Under the pieces are notes generated by a model. The model was not told the origin of the DNA and searched no databases. It saw only the letters and a list, made by a program, of their open reading frames with translations. A program made the translations under genes and the position numbers. From assembly GCF_030679875.1 (NCBI RefSeq), contig NZ_JAUXSP010000015.1:62001-126000 (forward strand): a stretch of DNA of 64,000 nucleotides, given 5' to 3'. Shown here piece by piece: positions 18,874 through 26,796 of the stretch (within the stretch, counting starts at the first letter, position 1; each line of letters begins with the position of its first letter). This stretch comes from Phenylobacterium sp. (GTDB taxonomy: Bacteria; Pseudomonadota; Alphaproteobacteria; Caulobacterales; Caulobacteraceae).

Positions 18874-19682
18874 GGCTGGCGGCGGGCGTCCTTCTGCGCC
18901 GAGGCTTCCTTAGTCTCCTGGCCCTCTTTCTGGCTGCGCCGCTGATCGTGGTGCTGTCGGTCTCATTCAACGCCACCCGGCGAATGAGCTTCCCACCGAC
19001 CGAATTCAGCCTGCGCTGGTATGGGGCCTTCTTCGCCGACCATGCCTGGATGGCGTCCCTGGAGCGGTCGCTGACCATCGCCGGTCTGGCGGCCCTGGTG
19101 TCGGTCATGGTCGCCCTGCCGATCACCTACGCCATCTGGCGCTATCAGGCGAAGGCCGCGGTCTTCCTGGCCGGGATCGGCGCAGCCCTGTTCCTGATCC
19201 CGGGCGTGGTCGCAGCCCTGATGCTGTCAGCCTTCTGGGGAGTCACCGGCCATGTGGGCCGGCTGGAGAATGTGGTGCTCAGCCACGCCATCGTCCTGCT
19301 GGGCATTCCCCTGTCCCTGCTGATGGTCGGCTTCCGCACCATCGACCAGGCCCAGGTGGAGGCCGCCTACACCATGGGCGCCCGAGATTCCGACGCATTC
19401 CGCATGGTCGTGCGGCCGGCCATGACCCCCTACCTCCTCTGCGCCTTTGTCTTCGTCTTTGTGCTGAGCATTAACGAGTATCTGATCGCCTATATGGTCG
19501 CCGGCTTCACGGTGCAGACCCTCCCGATCAAGATTTTCGCCAGTATGCGGCAGGGCTACGAGCCCACCATGTGCGTGGCTGCGGTGATCTTCATGGTCAT
19601 GGGCTTCTCCGCCTTCGGCCTGATGTCCAAGGTCGCTGATCTGCCCCGGCTGATGGGCCGAACCCGCCCGTTGGAGGCCTGA
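18870..19682 (+). CDS. ABC transporter permease, PotC-like
   Basis: A 270-aa second permease of the importer, with about six helices. The EAA loop is VEAAYTMGARDSDAFRMVVRP. The N-terminal part has the PotC-type pattern LIVVLSVSFNATRRMSFPPTEFSLRWY. It overlaps PotB-like by 4 nt and is followed after 4 nt by a gene of unknown function. Together with the PotB-like subunit it would form the heterodimeric channel. Confidence 0.93.
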   Translation: MRLAAGVLLRRGFLSLLALFLAAPLIVVLSVSFNATRRMSFPPTEFSLRWYGAFFADHAWMASLERSLTIAGLAALVSVMVALPITYAIWRYQAKAAVFLAGIGAALFLIPGVVAALMLSAFWGVTGHVGRLENVVLSHAIVLLGIPLSLLMVGFRTIDQAQVEAAYTMGARDSDAFRMVVRPAMTPYLLCAFVFVFVLSINEYLIAYMVAGFTVQTLPIKIFASMRQGYEPTMCVAAVIFMVMGFSAFGLMSKVADLPRLMGRTRPLEA

Positions 19683-19686
19683 AACC

Positions 19687-20490
19687 ATGAGCGCCAAGGT
19701 CCCTCCGCAGGTCACCGGCGTCTGGCGGCGCGAGCAGATCACCACACCAGGCGGCTACCGCGACGACACGACCCGGGTCTTCTGGGTGCAGGCTGACAGC
19801 TGGTACGGCGACATCCGGCTGAGGATCGACATTCCCCGCAAGCCAGCCGCCACGCGTTTCGCCGATTTCAGCGACGCCGAACTGATCGAACTGGCCAAGG
19901 CGCAGGGCTTTGCTGGCCAGCTGGCCGTGACACCGGAAATGTGCGCCTGGCGCCGCGACCTGGACTATCAGCCCCCCGGTCCAATTCCCGACGAGGGAAC
20001 CTGGAGGATCGAGGGCGACATCCTGATCGAAGGCGGCATCCACGCCGAGTACGAAGAGATCTGGCGCCAGGAGCCCCAGAGCCAGGGGTTGCGGGCCGCC
20101 TTCGGTCTCGGCGGCGGCCAGGGGCTGTTGGTCATCGCAGGCGACCACTTCCTGATGATCCGGACGCGACAGGCCCCATTGCCGCCAGGGGACTCCCTGC
20201 CAGCCTTGGTGGAGGCGGCGATCGCCGAAGGCGCACGTGGCAAGGCCGAAGCCCTGCTAGATATGCCTATCTGCTATGGCGCCATCGACCAGGGGTGGAG
20301 GGTGATCCATTCGACCTTGCCTTGGCTTGAGGGTCGTCCCCTCTGGCCACAGCCCCCGCTGTTCGATAGCGCGGCCGGCCAGCTTCTCGATGGCGGACCG
20401 GCGCCATGGACCCTGCTGGAGGTCCATGATCCCAAGGGCGAGTTGCCGAGGCTGTTCACCCTGGCCACGGTCGCGGGTTCATCGCTATGA
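19687..20490 (+). CDS. Unrecognised cytoplasmic protein in the importer operon
   Basis: A 267-aa soluble protein with no signal peptide or membrane helix. I do not recognise the family with confidence. It is rich in aromatic residues and predicted beta strands (VTGVWRREQI, TRVFWVQADSWYGDIRLRI, GTWRIEGDILIEGG, YEEIWRQE), which looks like a lipocalin-style barrel. A distant similarity to the Hri1 fold is possible but weak. It starts 4 nt after the permease gene, and its stop overlaps the start of the NikR-like gene (ATGA at 20487-20490). That fixed position suggests a role with the imported compound, perhaps binding or modifying it. Confidence 0.7.
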   Translation: MSAKVPPQVTGVWRREQITTPGGYRDDTTRVFWVQADSWYGDIRLRIDIPRKPAATRFADFSDAELIELAKAQGFAGQLAVTPEMCAWRRDLDYQPPGPIPDEGTWRIEGDILIEGGIHAEYEEIWRQEPQSQGLRAAFGLGGGQGLLVIAGDHFLMIRTRQAPLPPGDSLPALVEAAIAEGARGKAEALLDMPICYGAIDQGWRVIHSTLPWLEGRPLWPQPPLFDSAAGQLLDGGPAPWTLLEVHDPKGELPRLFTLATVAGSSL

Positions 20491-21035
20491 AGAGCGCCCC
20501 GTCCGCCCGCCAGGTCCGCCTCGTGTCCAACGCCCCTCGAAAGGTCGTCAACGCCGCGGCTGGCTCGCAGCTCGCCCGCATCGGGGTGAGCCTGCCTGGC
20601 TCGCTGCTGGCCCAGGTGGACGACATGGTGGCCGAGCGCGGCCTGCCGGGACGCTCCCAACTGATCGCCGAGCTGATCCGCCACGAGGTGGCCGATGTGG
20701 ACCGCGAAAGTGGCGAAGAGGTGCGCGCCGGCACCATCACCCTGATCTATCGCGCTGACAGCGGCCGGGTGCGCCATGCCCTGGCCCGGGTCCAGAGCGA
20801 CTTCGTCAAGGAGGTCATCTCGTCCCAGCACGTCTTCCTGGAGGACGATCAGTCCCTGGAGGTCCTGTTGGTCCAGGGCTCAGGCGAGCGCCTGCAGCAG
20901 CTCTGCGATCGCCTCCGCGGGATCCGGGCGGTCCAGCAGTTGAAGCTGGTCACCACCACCTCGCTCCTGCCTCCCCTGCACGCCCATGGCGGCAGTGACA
21001 CCGCCGAGCCGACCACGCGCCGAGCCGTTCGCTAG
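20487..21035 (+). CDS. NikR-like ribbon-helix-helix regulator 1 (nickel ligands lost)
   Basis: A 182-aa transcription factor. Residues about 28-70 form a ribbon-helix-helix DNA-binding domain (ARIGVSLPGSLLAQVDDMV, RSQLIAELIRHE). Residues about 82-160 form the NikR-type ACT-like tetramerisation domain. Ungapped alignment to E. coli NikR across this region puts Ser104, His115, Phe117 and Ser123 at the nickel ligands His76, His87, His89 and Cys95, so three of four are lost. An N-terminal extension of about 27 residues is extra. It is the last gene of the importer operon (ATGA overlap). Its stop shares CTAG with the convergent oxygenase. It probably binds the operators nearby in response to an organic ligand. 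Confidence 0.88.
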   Translation: MKSAPSARQVRLVSNAPRKVVNAAAGSQLARIGVSLPGSLLAQVDDMVAERGLPGRSQLIAELIRHEVADVDRESGEEVRAGTITLIYRADSGRVRHALARVQSDFVKEVISSQHVFLEDDQSLEVLLVQGSGERLQQLCDRLRGIRAVQQLKLVTTTSLLPPLHAHGGSDTAEPTTRRAVR

Positions 21036-22009
21036 ACGTCCTCGGGCAGGACCAGTTCACCCCGCGCCCGGCGGGCCTTCAGATAGGCGAAGGTGCGCGC
21101 GGTCTGGGCGAACAGATGCTCGCCAGAGACCAGCCGCCTGTAGCGGGCCTGACGCTCTGCGGTGACCAGCCGCGGATCGGGCTCGACCACCGTGTCGAAG
21201 TCGCAGGTGGCGAAGAAGGGGAAGCTGTAGCGCTCCTCGGCGACCTTGCGGACCCGATGGCTGGTGGCGGTGAACACCCCGTTGGTCCAGGCCTCCAGCA
21301 TGTCGCCGATATTGATGACGTAGCAGCCGGGACGCGGTGCGGCGTCAATCCACTGACCCGCGCCGTTGCGCACCTCCAGCCCCGGCGCCGTGCCTCGGAG
21401 GATGGTGAAGAACTCGTAGTCGGTATGGGCCCCGATGCCCTCGCGGTCCTCGGCCGTGGGATCGTACGGATAGTGGATCATCCGCAGCTGGCTGGGCGGG
21501 CGCTGGCGGTGGGGCTCGAAGTGATCCTCCGGCAGATCAAGCGCCAGGGCGAAGCCGCGAAAGAGCCGCTGGGCCAGTTCGGAGACCGCCGCATAGTAGG
21601 CGCTGGTCGCCTCGCGAAAGCCAGGCTGGTCGGGCCAGAGATTGGCCCCCAGCATCGGCGCCTCGGCGCTGGCCCCTGGGAGGTCGAGATTGAGGTCATA
21701 GGCCTCCTTGCGGTCGATGGTCCCGCCGGGAAACACCTCCTCGCCTTCCGGTACATAGCCGCTGTGGTTTTCCGACTGGCCGATATAGCTGGCCATCTTG
21801 GCGTGCATGGGCTGGGCGAAGAAGGCCTTGGCCGCATCCAGGACGTTCTGAAAGAGCTGTTCGTCGAGGCCATGGCCCGACACATAGAGAAAGCCCACCT
21901 CCCGGGCGGCGGCGCCCATCCGCCCAGCCACGGCGCGGCGGACCGCCACGTCTGAAGAACTCAGCCCGGCGATATCGACCACTGGAATGCTGTCGAAGTC
22001 CACGGCCAC
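21032..22009 (-). CDS. 2-oxoglutarate/Fe(II) oxygenase 2, isopenicillin N synthase-like
   Basis: A non-haem oxygenase of 325 aa from the GTG at 22009, or 329 aa from the ATG at 22021. I prefer the GTG because GGAG sits 6 nt upstream, while the ATG has AGG directly against it. The iron triad, numbered from the GTG, is His195, Asp197 (GAHTDYE) and His251 (ATSHRVR), with the 2-oxoglutarate arginine in EERYSFPFF. The substrate region includes HSGYVPEGEEV, shared in style with other small-molecule hydroxylases. It is divergent from the NitT-type importer and has two operator copies upstream. It is distinct from the oxygenase at 14333 but clearly in the same family. A guanidine-releasing hydroxylation is inferred. 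Confidence 0.9.
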   Translation of the reverse strand: MAVDFDSIPVVDIAGLSSSDVAVRRAVAGRMGAAAREVGFLYVSGHGLDEQLFQNVLDAAKAFFAQPMHAKMASYIGQSENHSGYVPEGEEVFPGGTIDRKEAYDLNLDLPGASAEAPMLGANLWPDQPGFREATSAYYAAVSELAQRLFRGFALALDLPEDHFEPHRQRPPSQLRMIHYPYDPTAEDREGIGAHTDYEFFTILRGTAPGLEVRNGAGQWIDAAPRPGCYVINIGDMLEAWTNGVFTATSHRVRKVAEERYSFPFFATCDFDTVVEPDPRLVTAERQARYRRLVSGEHLFAQTARTFAYLKARRARGELVLPEDV

Positions 22010-22032
22010 GCCGCACTCCATCCTCAGATACG

Positions 22033-22056
22033 ATTACGAGATATGAATTTCGTAAT
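22033..22056. promoter_or_regulatory. Predicted NikR-like operator (copy A)
   Basis: A perfect ATTACG-N12-CGTAAT inverted repeat, extended by A/T inside both arms (ATTACGA and TCGTAAT) and by AC outside the right arm. It ends 12-24 nt upstream of the oxygenase start, depending on the start chosen, so occupancy would block that gene's transcription start. It is the best-matching copy together with the one at 32400. Confidence 0.7.
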
Positions 22057-22189
22057 ACTCACGATGATGCAAGCCTGGCCCGGAGGTCGCTGGACAGCTG
22101 CATGAGAAAGTGGCGCCGGAGGCATTTGGCGCCCGGGATTCAGGCGTCATTCGCCCCACCAATTCCCGCCGGCCCAAGGCCCTTGGAAT

Positions 22190-22213
22190 GTTACGAACTC
22201 TTCTGAATGTAAT
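22190..22213. promoter_or_regulatory. Predicted NikR-like operator (copy C)
   Basis: GTTACG-N12-TGTAAT, one mismatch per half and the same 12-nt spacer. The right arm extends to TAATAC as in copies A and B. It ends 52 nt before the ATG of the NitT-type binding-protein gene, a promoter-proximal position. With copy A it brackets the divergent control region. Confidence 0.6.
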
Positions 22214-22265
22214 ACTGGAAGGGGCGCGCCGAGGCGGCGTGGCCACGGATGGAAGGGGAGTCCGA

Positions 22266-23360
22266 ATGAAGTGGGTCAACGGATTACGCGCCTTGGCGAT
22301 TGCTGCGGTGGGCAGCCTGGCTTTGACGGCGTGCGGTCAGAACGCCGAGGAGACGGCCAAGGGGCCGGACGCGGTCGAGGAGTTCACCATCGGCTGGACC
22401 ATCTATGCCGGCTGGATGCCGTGGCCCTACGCCGAACAGGCGGGCATCGTTAAAAAGTGGTCGGACAAGTACGGCGTCAACATCAAGCTCGTACAGGTCA
22501 ATGACTATGTGGAGTCCCTGAACCAGTACACGGCCGGCACCCTGGACGGCGTGACCTCGACCAATATGGACGCCCTGACCATTCCCGCCGCCGCCGGCAA
22601 GGACACCACGGTGGTGATCGTCGGCGACTATTCCAACGGCAATGACGGCATCATTCTGAAGAACGGATCGACCCTGGCCGACATCAAGGGCCGCTCGGTC
22701 AACCTCGTCGAGAATTCGGTCTCGCACTATCTCCTGGCCCGCGGGCTGGAGAGCGCCGGCCTGGCCATGAGCGACGTCTCGGTGGTGAATACGTCAGATG
22801 CTGACATGGTCGCCGCCTTCACCGCCCCCCAGACCACGGCTGTCGTGCCCTGGAACCCGCAGCTGGCCGAGATCAAGAAGCAGCCCGGCGCGGTGGAGGT
22901 GTTCAACTCCACCCAGATTCCCGGCGAAATCCTCGACATGATGATCGTGTCCACCGAGGTGCTGGCCGCCAATCCAAACCTGGGCAAGGCCCTGGCCGGC
23001 ATCTGGTACGAGACCATGGCCCTGATGAGCGCCGACACCCCTGAGGGCCAGGCCGCCCGCGAAGCCATGGCGCAGATCTCGGGTACGGACCTGGCCGGCT
23101 ATGAAGGCCAGCTCGAAACGACCTTCATGTACTACACCCCCCAGGACGCTCTGGCCGCGATGATGGGGTCAGACATCGTCGCAGCCAATGACAAGGTCCG
23201 GCAGTTCAGCTTCCAGGCCGGGCTGTTTGGTCAGGGCGCCCGATCGGTGGACGATATCGGCATCAGCTTCCCGGGCGACCGTATCCTGGGCAACGGCGAG
23301 AACGTCATGCTGCGCTTCGATCCGACCTATACCCAGATGGCGGTGGACGGCGCCCTCTAG
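22266..23360 (+). CDS. NitT-type ABC substrate-binding lipoprotein, urea/guanidine carboxylase-associated
   Basis: A 364-aa binding protein. The signal peptide ends in the lipobox LTAC, so the mature protein is lipid-anchored. The domain starts FTIGWTIYAGWMPWPYAEQAG and continues VQVNDYVESLNQYTAGTLDGV, the pattern of the binding protein found beside urea carboxylase genes, a branch of the nitrate/taurine class. The ATG at 22266 follows AAGGGGAG; the longer frame from 22110 would hide the signal peptide and overlap operator C. It heads a three-gene importer converging on the carboxylase operon. Ligand guanidine rather than urea is inferred from the DUF1989 genes. Confidence 0.92.
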   Translation: MKWVNGLRALAIAAVGSLALTACGQNAEETAKGPDAVEEFTIGWTIYAGWMPWPYAEQAGIVKKWSDKYGVNIKLVQVNDYVESLNQYTAGTLDGVTSTNMDALTIPAAAGKDTTVVIVGDYSNGNDGIILKNGSTLADIKGRSVNLVENSVSHYLLARGLESAGLAMSDVSVVNTSDADMVAAFTAPQTTAVVPWNPQLAEIKKQPGAVEVFNSTQIPGEILDMMIVSTEVLAANPNLGKALAGIWYETMALMSADTPEGQAAREAMAQISGTDLAGYEGQLETTFMYYTPQDALAAMMGSDIVAANDKVRQFSFQAGLFGQGARSVDDIGISFPGDRILGNGENVMLRFDPTYTQMAVDGAL

Positions 23361-23402
23361 CGCCCCGCTCGCTCGCGTACCCCTGATCGAGGTGACCGCC
23401 CC

Positions 23403-24227
23403 ATGCGCCGATTGCTGAACGCCAGGCCGCGTGGCGGCGGTCGCCTCCTTCTGGGCCTATTGCCGATCGCCATCCTGGTTCTGCTCTACCTGGTGGCGTC
23501 CCAGGCCCGCCATGCGGAAAATCCCCGCGACAAGATCCTGCCGACACCCGCGGCCATGGCCGAGTCGATGCAGATCATGGCCCTACAAAGAGACCCCAGG
23601 ACGGGCGAAATCCCCCTGGTGGCCGACACCAAGGCCAGCCTCACCCGGCTGGGAATCGCCGTCGGCGCCGCAGCGGCCACCACCCTTGTGCTAGGGCTCT
23701 CCATCGGCCTGCTGCCCTATGCCCGGGCAGGTCTTGGCCCCCTGGTGGCCACCATCTCTGTCATCCCGCCCATTGCGGTCCTGCCCATATTGTTCATCGT
23801 CTTTGGCTTGGGCGAGACGTCCAAGATCGTGCTGATCTTCGTCGGCATCGCCCCCTTCATGGTCCGCGACCTGGCCTCCCATGTGGCGGCCATACCCGAG
23901 GAGCAGATCGTCAAGGCCCAGACGCTGGGGGCGTCCACCTGGCTGGTGGCCCTGCAGGTCGCCCTGCCCCAGGCCATGCCGCGGCTGATCGACAGCGTGC
24001 GCTTCTCGCTCGGTCCCGCCTGGGTGTTCCTGATCTCGGCTGAAGCCATCGCCTCGGATGTGGGCCTCGGCTACCGCATCTTCCTCGTTCGCCGCTACCT
24101 GGCCATGGACATCATCCTGCCCTACGTCGCCTGGATCTCGCTGCTGGCGGTGATCATCGACCTTGCGCTGCTGACCTGGAGCCGCACCGCCTTCCGCTGG
24201 GCCCATGCGCCGGGAGGCCGTCGATGA
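23403..24227 (+). CDS. NitT-type ABC transporter permease
   Basis: A 274-aa inner-membrane permease with about six helices, starting after a short basic leader (MRRLLNARPRGGGR). The EAA loop is EEQIVKAQTLGASTWLVALQVALP. It follows the binding-protein gene by 42 nt, and its stop overlaps the ATPase start (ATGA). It forms a homodimeric channel in this family. Location and context support uptake of guanidine or a related small cation. Confidence 0.93.
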   Translation: MRRLLNARPRGGGRLLLGLLPIAILVLLYLVASQARHAENPRDKILPTPAAMAESMQIMALQRDPRTGEIPLVADTKASLTRLGIAVGAAAATTLVLGLSIGLLPYARAGLGPLVATISVIPPIAVLPILFIVFGLGETSKIVLIFVGIAPFMVRDLASHVAAIPEEQIVKAQTLGASTWLVALQVALPQAMPRLIDSVRFSLGPAWVFLISAEAIASDVGLGYRIFLVRRYLAMDIILPYVAWISLLAVIIDLALLTWSRTAFRWAHAPGGRR

Positions 24228-25003
24228 CCCCGGTTCTGTCGTTTCGTAACGTCTGGGTCGAATACGGCGACCACGTGGTCCTGGAAAAGGTTAGCCTGGA
24301 CGTGGCGCCTGGCGCCTTCGTCTCAATTGTCGGACCGTCAGGCGCCGGCAAGAGCACCTTCCTGCGCCTGGCGCTCGGTCAGGAGGCGCCCAGCCGCGGG
24401 GAGATCCTGCTGGACGGCGCCCCCATTCCAGCTGAGCCCGGTCCGGACCGCGGTGTGGTCTTCCAGCGCTACTCGGTCTTCCCGCACATGACCGTGCTGC
24501 AGAATGTGATGTTCGGCGCCCGCTGCGACCAGGCGCCGCTGACGGGCCTACTGATCGGATCGGCGCGACGGAAAGCCAAGGCCGAGGCCATGGCCATCCT
24601 GGATCAGGTCGGTCTGGCGGCGTCGGTAAAGGTCTTCCCCCGGGCGCTGTCGGGCGGCATGCAACAGCGCCTGGCCATCGCCCAGGCCCTGATCACCCGG
24701 CCACGCATCCTGCTGCTGGACGAGCCCTTCGGCGCCCTCGATCCCGGCGTGCGGCTGGACATGCACGAGTTGATCACCGGCCTGTGGCGCGAGCATGGGC
24801 TCACCATCCTGATGGTCACCCACGACATCAAGGAAGCCTTCAAGCTGGGCACCCGGGTGATCGCCGTGGACAAGCGCCGCCACGATCCTCATGCGCCACA
24901 CCGCTATGGCTCCACGGCGGTTTATGACTTCCCGCTGGACGATAAGATGAAGACCGCGATCCCCAAGGAGATCGCGGCTCTGACCGGTGCAACTGAAGCC
25001 TGA
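24224..25003 (+). CDS. NitT-type ABC transporter ATP-binding protein
   Basis: A 259-aa ATPase with Walker A GPSGAGKST, Q-loop VVFQRYSVFPHM, signature ALSGGMQQRL, Walker B ILLLDEPFGALDP and switch His in VTHDIKEA. A C-terminal segment (RRHDPHAPHRYGSTAVYDFP) is typical of the carboxylase-associated subclass. It overlaps the permease gene by 4 nt. Its stop lies 1 nt from the stop of the convergent allophanate hydrolase gene, leaving no room for a terminator. Confidence 0.94.
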   Translation: MTPVLSFRNVWVEYGDHVVLEKVSLDVAPGAFVSIVGPSGAGKSTFLRLALGQEAPSRGEILLDGAPIPAEPGPDRGVVFQRYSVFPHMTVLQNVMFGARCDQAPLTGLLIGSARRKAKAEAMAILDQVGLAASVKVFPRALSGGMQQRLAIAQALITRPRILLLDEPFGALDPGVRLDMHELITGLWREHGLTILMVTHDIKEAFKLGTRVIAVDKRRHDPHAPHRYGSTAVYDFPLDDKMKTAIPKEIAALTGATEA

Positions 25004-25004
25004 T

Positions 25005-26783
25005 TCAGGCCAGGCTGGCGATATAGGCGCGCCAGCCACCCAGATGGGTGATGTCCGTGGCGCCGGCGAGCGCCCGGGGCTCGGCGACGAAGCCCTTGAC
25101 CGTGGTTCCGTCCTCCAGGCTCACCGTGCCAATGGCAAGCGGCGCCGGCACCTCGGCGGTGAAGCTGCCGAAGCCCGCCAGGTCCAGCTCGTAGACCTCG
25201 ACTTCGATGGCGGCGCCCTCGTCATCACCCACATGGATCAAGGCGGGTTTGGGCGGCGTGGTCTCGGCCATGGCGTAGAGCCTGTAGGCGCTGGCCGTCC
25301 TGGTGCGAGCCACCAGCCGTGCGTCGCGCGAGGTCAGCTGCCAGTGGAGCGGCATGCCGGCCAGGTGGGCGCCGACGACGCTCAGTTTGACAGTCTGGGG
25401 CTTGCCGGTGGTGTCGAGCTCAGGGGCGGCGGGCATGGGATGGATCTCCTCATAGCGACGGGCGAGGTCCAGCAGGGCGGCGTCAGCCCAGGCCGGACCG
25501 ATCAGGGTGACGCCAAAGCCCGTACCGTTGTCCCGATAGCCGGCGGGCACGGCGATGGCGCTCATGTCGAGCAGGTTCACGAAGTTGGTGTAGAGGCCAA
25601 GATTGGCGTTGAGCGCGAAGGGCTCGGCCAGCACTTCGCTGATCCGGTAGATGGTCGGCGCTGTCGGCAGCAGCAGGACGTCGATGCTCTCCCAGAGCGC
25701 CTGCGCGTCGCGCGCGTGATCCTGCAAGGCGTAGAGACCCTTGAAAGTCTCGACCCCTGAGACTCCAAAACCCGTCTGGACGATGGCCCGCACCACCGGA
25801 TGGACGGCGCTGGGCCGGGTCCGCAACAAGTCCTCGAGGGCGGCGGTGCGTTCGGCGACCCAGGGGCCGGCATAGAGCAGCTGGGCGGCCTCCAGCAGGG
25901 GGGCGATGTCCACCTCCACCAGGGTCGCGCCAGTGGCCGCCAGCCGGGCGATAGCCTGGTCGTAGAGGCGCTCCGAGGCCCCGTCGCCCATATAGTTGAG
26001 CTGATCCAGTCGTGGCACGCCCATGCGGAAGGCTGGTCCCAGGGCCGGCGCGGCCGGGCCCTGCTCTCGGGAATAGGGATCAGCTCCGTCGAAGCCTGCG
26101 GCGACGGAGTCCACCAGGGCCGCGTCGGTCGCTGTTGCGGTGAAGACCGTGATGCAGTCCAGCGACCGGCAGGCCGGCACCAGGCCGGAGGTGCTCCAAC
26201 TTCCCTTGGTGGGTTTGAGGCCGACCAGGCCGTTGAAGGCGGCCGGCACCCGGCCAGACCCCGCCGTGTCAGTGCCCAGGGCGAAGGCCACCAGGCCCGC
26301 GCCGACCGCGACGGCGCTGCCCGAGCTGGATCCGCCGCTCACATAGTCGCGGTTGAACACGCAGCCGGGAACGCCATAGGGCGTGCGGCTGCCCACCAGG
26401 CCCGTAGCGAACTGATCGAGATTGGTCTTGCCCATCAACACGGCCCCGGCCGCCTGCAGCCGGGCCACGACTGTGGCGGTCTCGTCCGGGACATAGGCGT
26501 AGGCGGGGCAGGCCGCGGTGGTCGGCAGGCCAGCCACATCGATATTGTCCTTCACCGCGAACGGGACGCCGGCCAGGGGCAGGTCTTCTCCAGCCGCGAC
26601 CCTGGCGTCGACCCTTTGGGCGGCGTCCAGCACGTCAGAGGCTTTTGACTTTTCAATCCAGGCTTGAGGCTGGACCTCGTCATAGGCGCCGATCCGCGTC
26701 AGGCTTTCCTGAGCCACGTCTTCTGCGGTTCGGCGGCCCGACCGGACCTCGGCGGCGATGGCGGCGACGGACAGGCGTTCCAT
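25005..26783 (-). CDS. atzF: Allophanate hydrolase
   Basis: A 592-aa amidase-signature enzyme that converts allophanate to two ammonia and two CO2 in the cytoplasm. The Ser-cisSer-Lys triad is visible as Lys78 (FAVKDNID), the cis-Ser in GGSSSGS (about Ser153) and Ser176 in TDTAGSGR. The C-terminal 150 residues form the extra allophanate-hydrolase domain, ending in GWRAYIASLA, so the protein is full length. It is the last gene of the carboxylase operon, 13 nt after the carboxylase stop. It takes the product of the DUF1989 deiminase (if guanidine is the substrate) or of the carboxylase directly (if urea). Confidence 0.95.
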   Translation of the reverse strand: MERLSVAAIAAEVRSGRRTAEDVAQESLTRIGAYDEVQPQAWIEKSKASDVLDAAQRVDARVAAGEDLPLAGVPFAVKDNIDVAGLPTTAACPAYAYVPDETATVVARLQAAGAVLMGKTNLDQFATGLVGSRTPYGVPGCVFNRDYVSGGSSSGSAVAVGAGLVAFALGTDTAGSGRVPAAFNGLVGLKPTKGSWSTSGLVPACRSLDCITVFTATATDAALVDSVAAGFDGADPYSREQGPAAPALGPAFRMGVPRLDQLNYMGDGASERLYDQAIARLAATGATLVEVDIAPLLEAAQLLYAGPWVAERTAALEDLLRTRPSAVHPVVRAIVQTGFGVSGVETFKGLYALQDHARDAQALWESIDVLLLPTAPTIYRISEVLAEPFALNANLGLYTNFVNLLDMSAIAVPAGYRDNGTGFGVTLIGPAWADAALLDLARRYEEIHPMPAAPELDTTGKPQTVKLSVVGAHLAGMPLHWQLTSRDARLVARTRTASAYRLYAMAETTPPKPALIHVGDDEGAAIEVEVYELDLAGFGSFTAEVPAPLAIGTVSLEDGTTVKGFVAEPRALAGATDITHLGGWRAYIASLA

Positions 26784-26796
26784 GGGCGTCCTCGGG

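Noticed and set aside
20487-21035. Nickel-responsive NikR with nickel uptake genes
   Set aside because: Three of four metal ligands are missing and neither importer resembles a NikABCDE or NiCoT system.
22022-22265. ykkC guanidine riboswitch
   Set aside because: The conserved core segments were not recognised by eye. A covariance-model search would be decisive.
24227-24250. CGTAAC near the start of the NitT-type ATPase gene as a fifth operator
   Set aside because: The partner half at the 12-nt spacing is absent, and the site is inside coding sequence.
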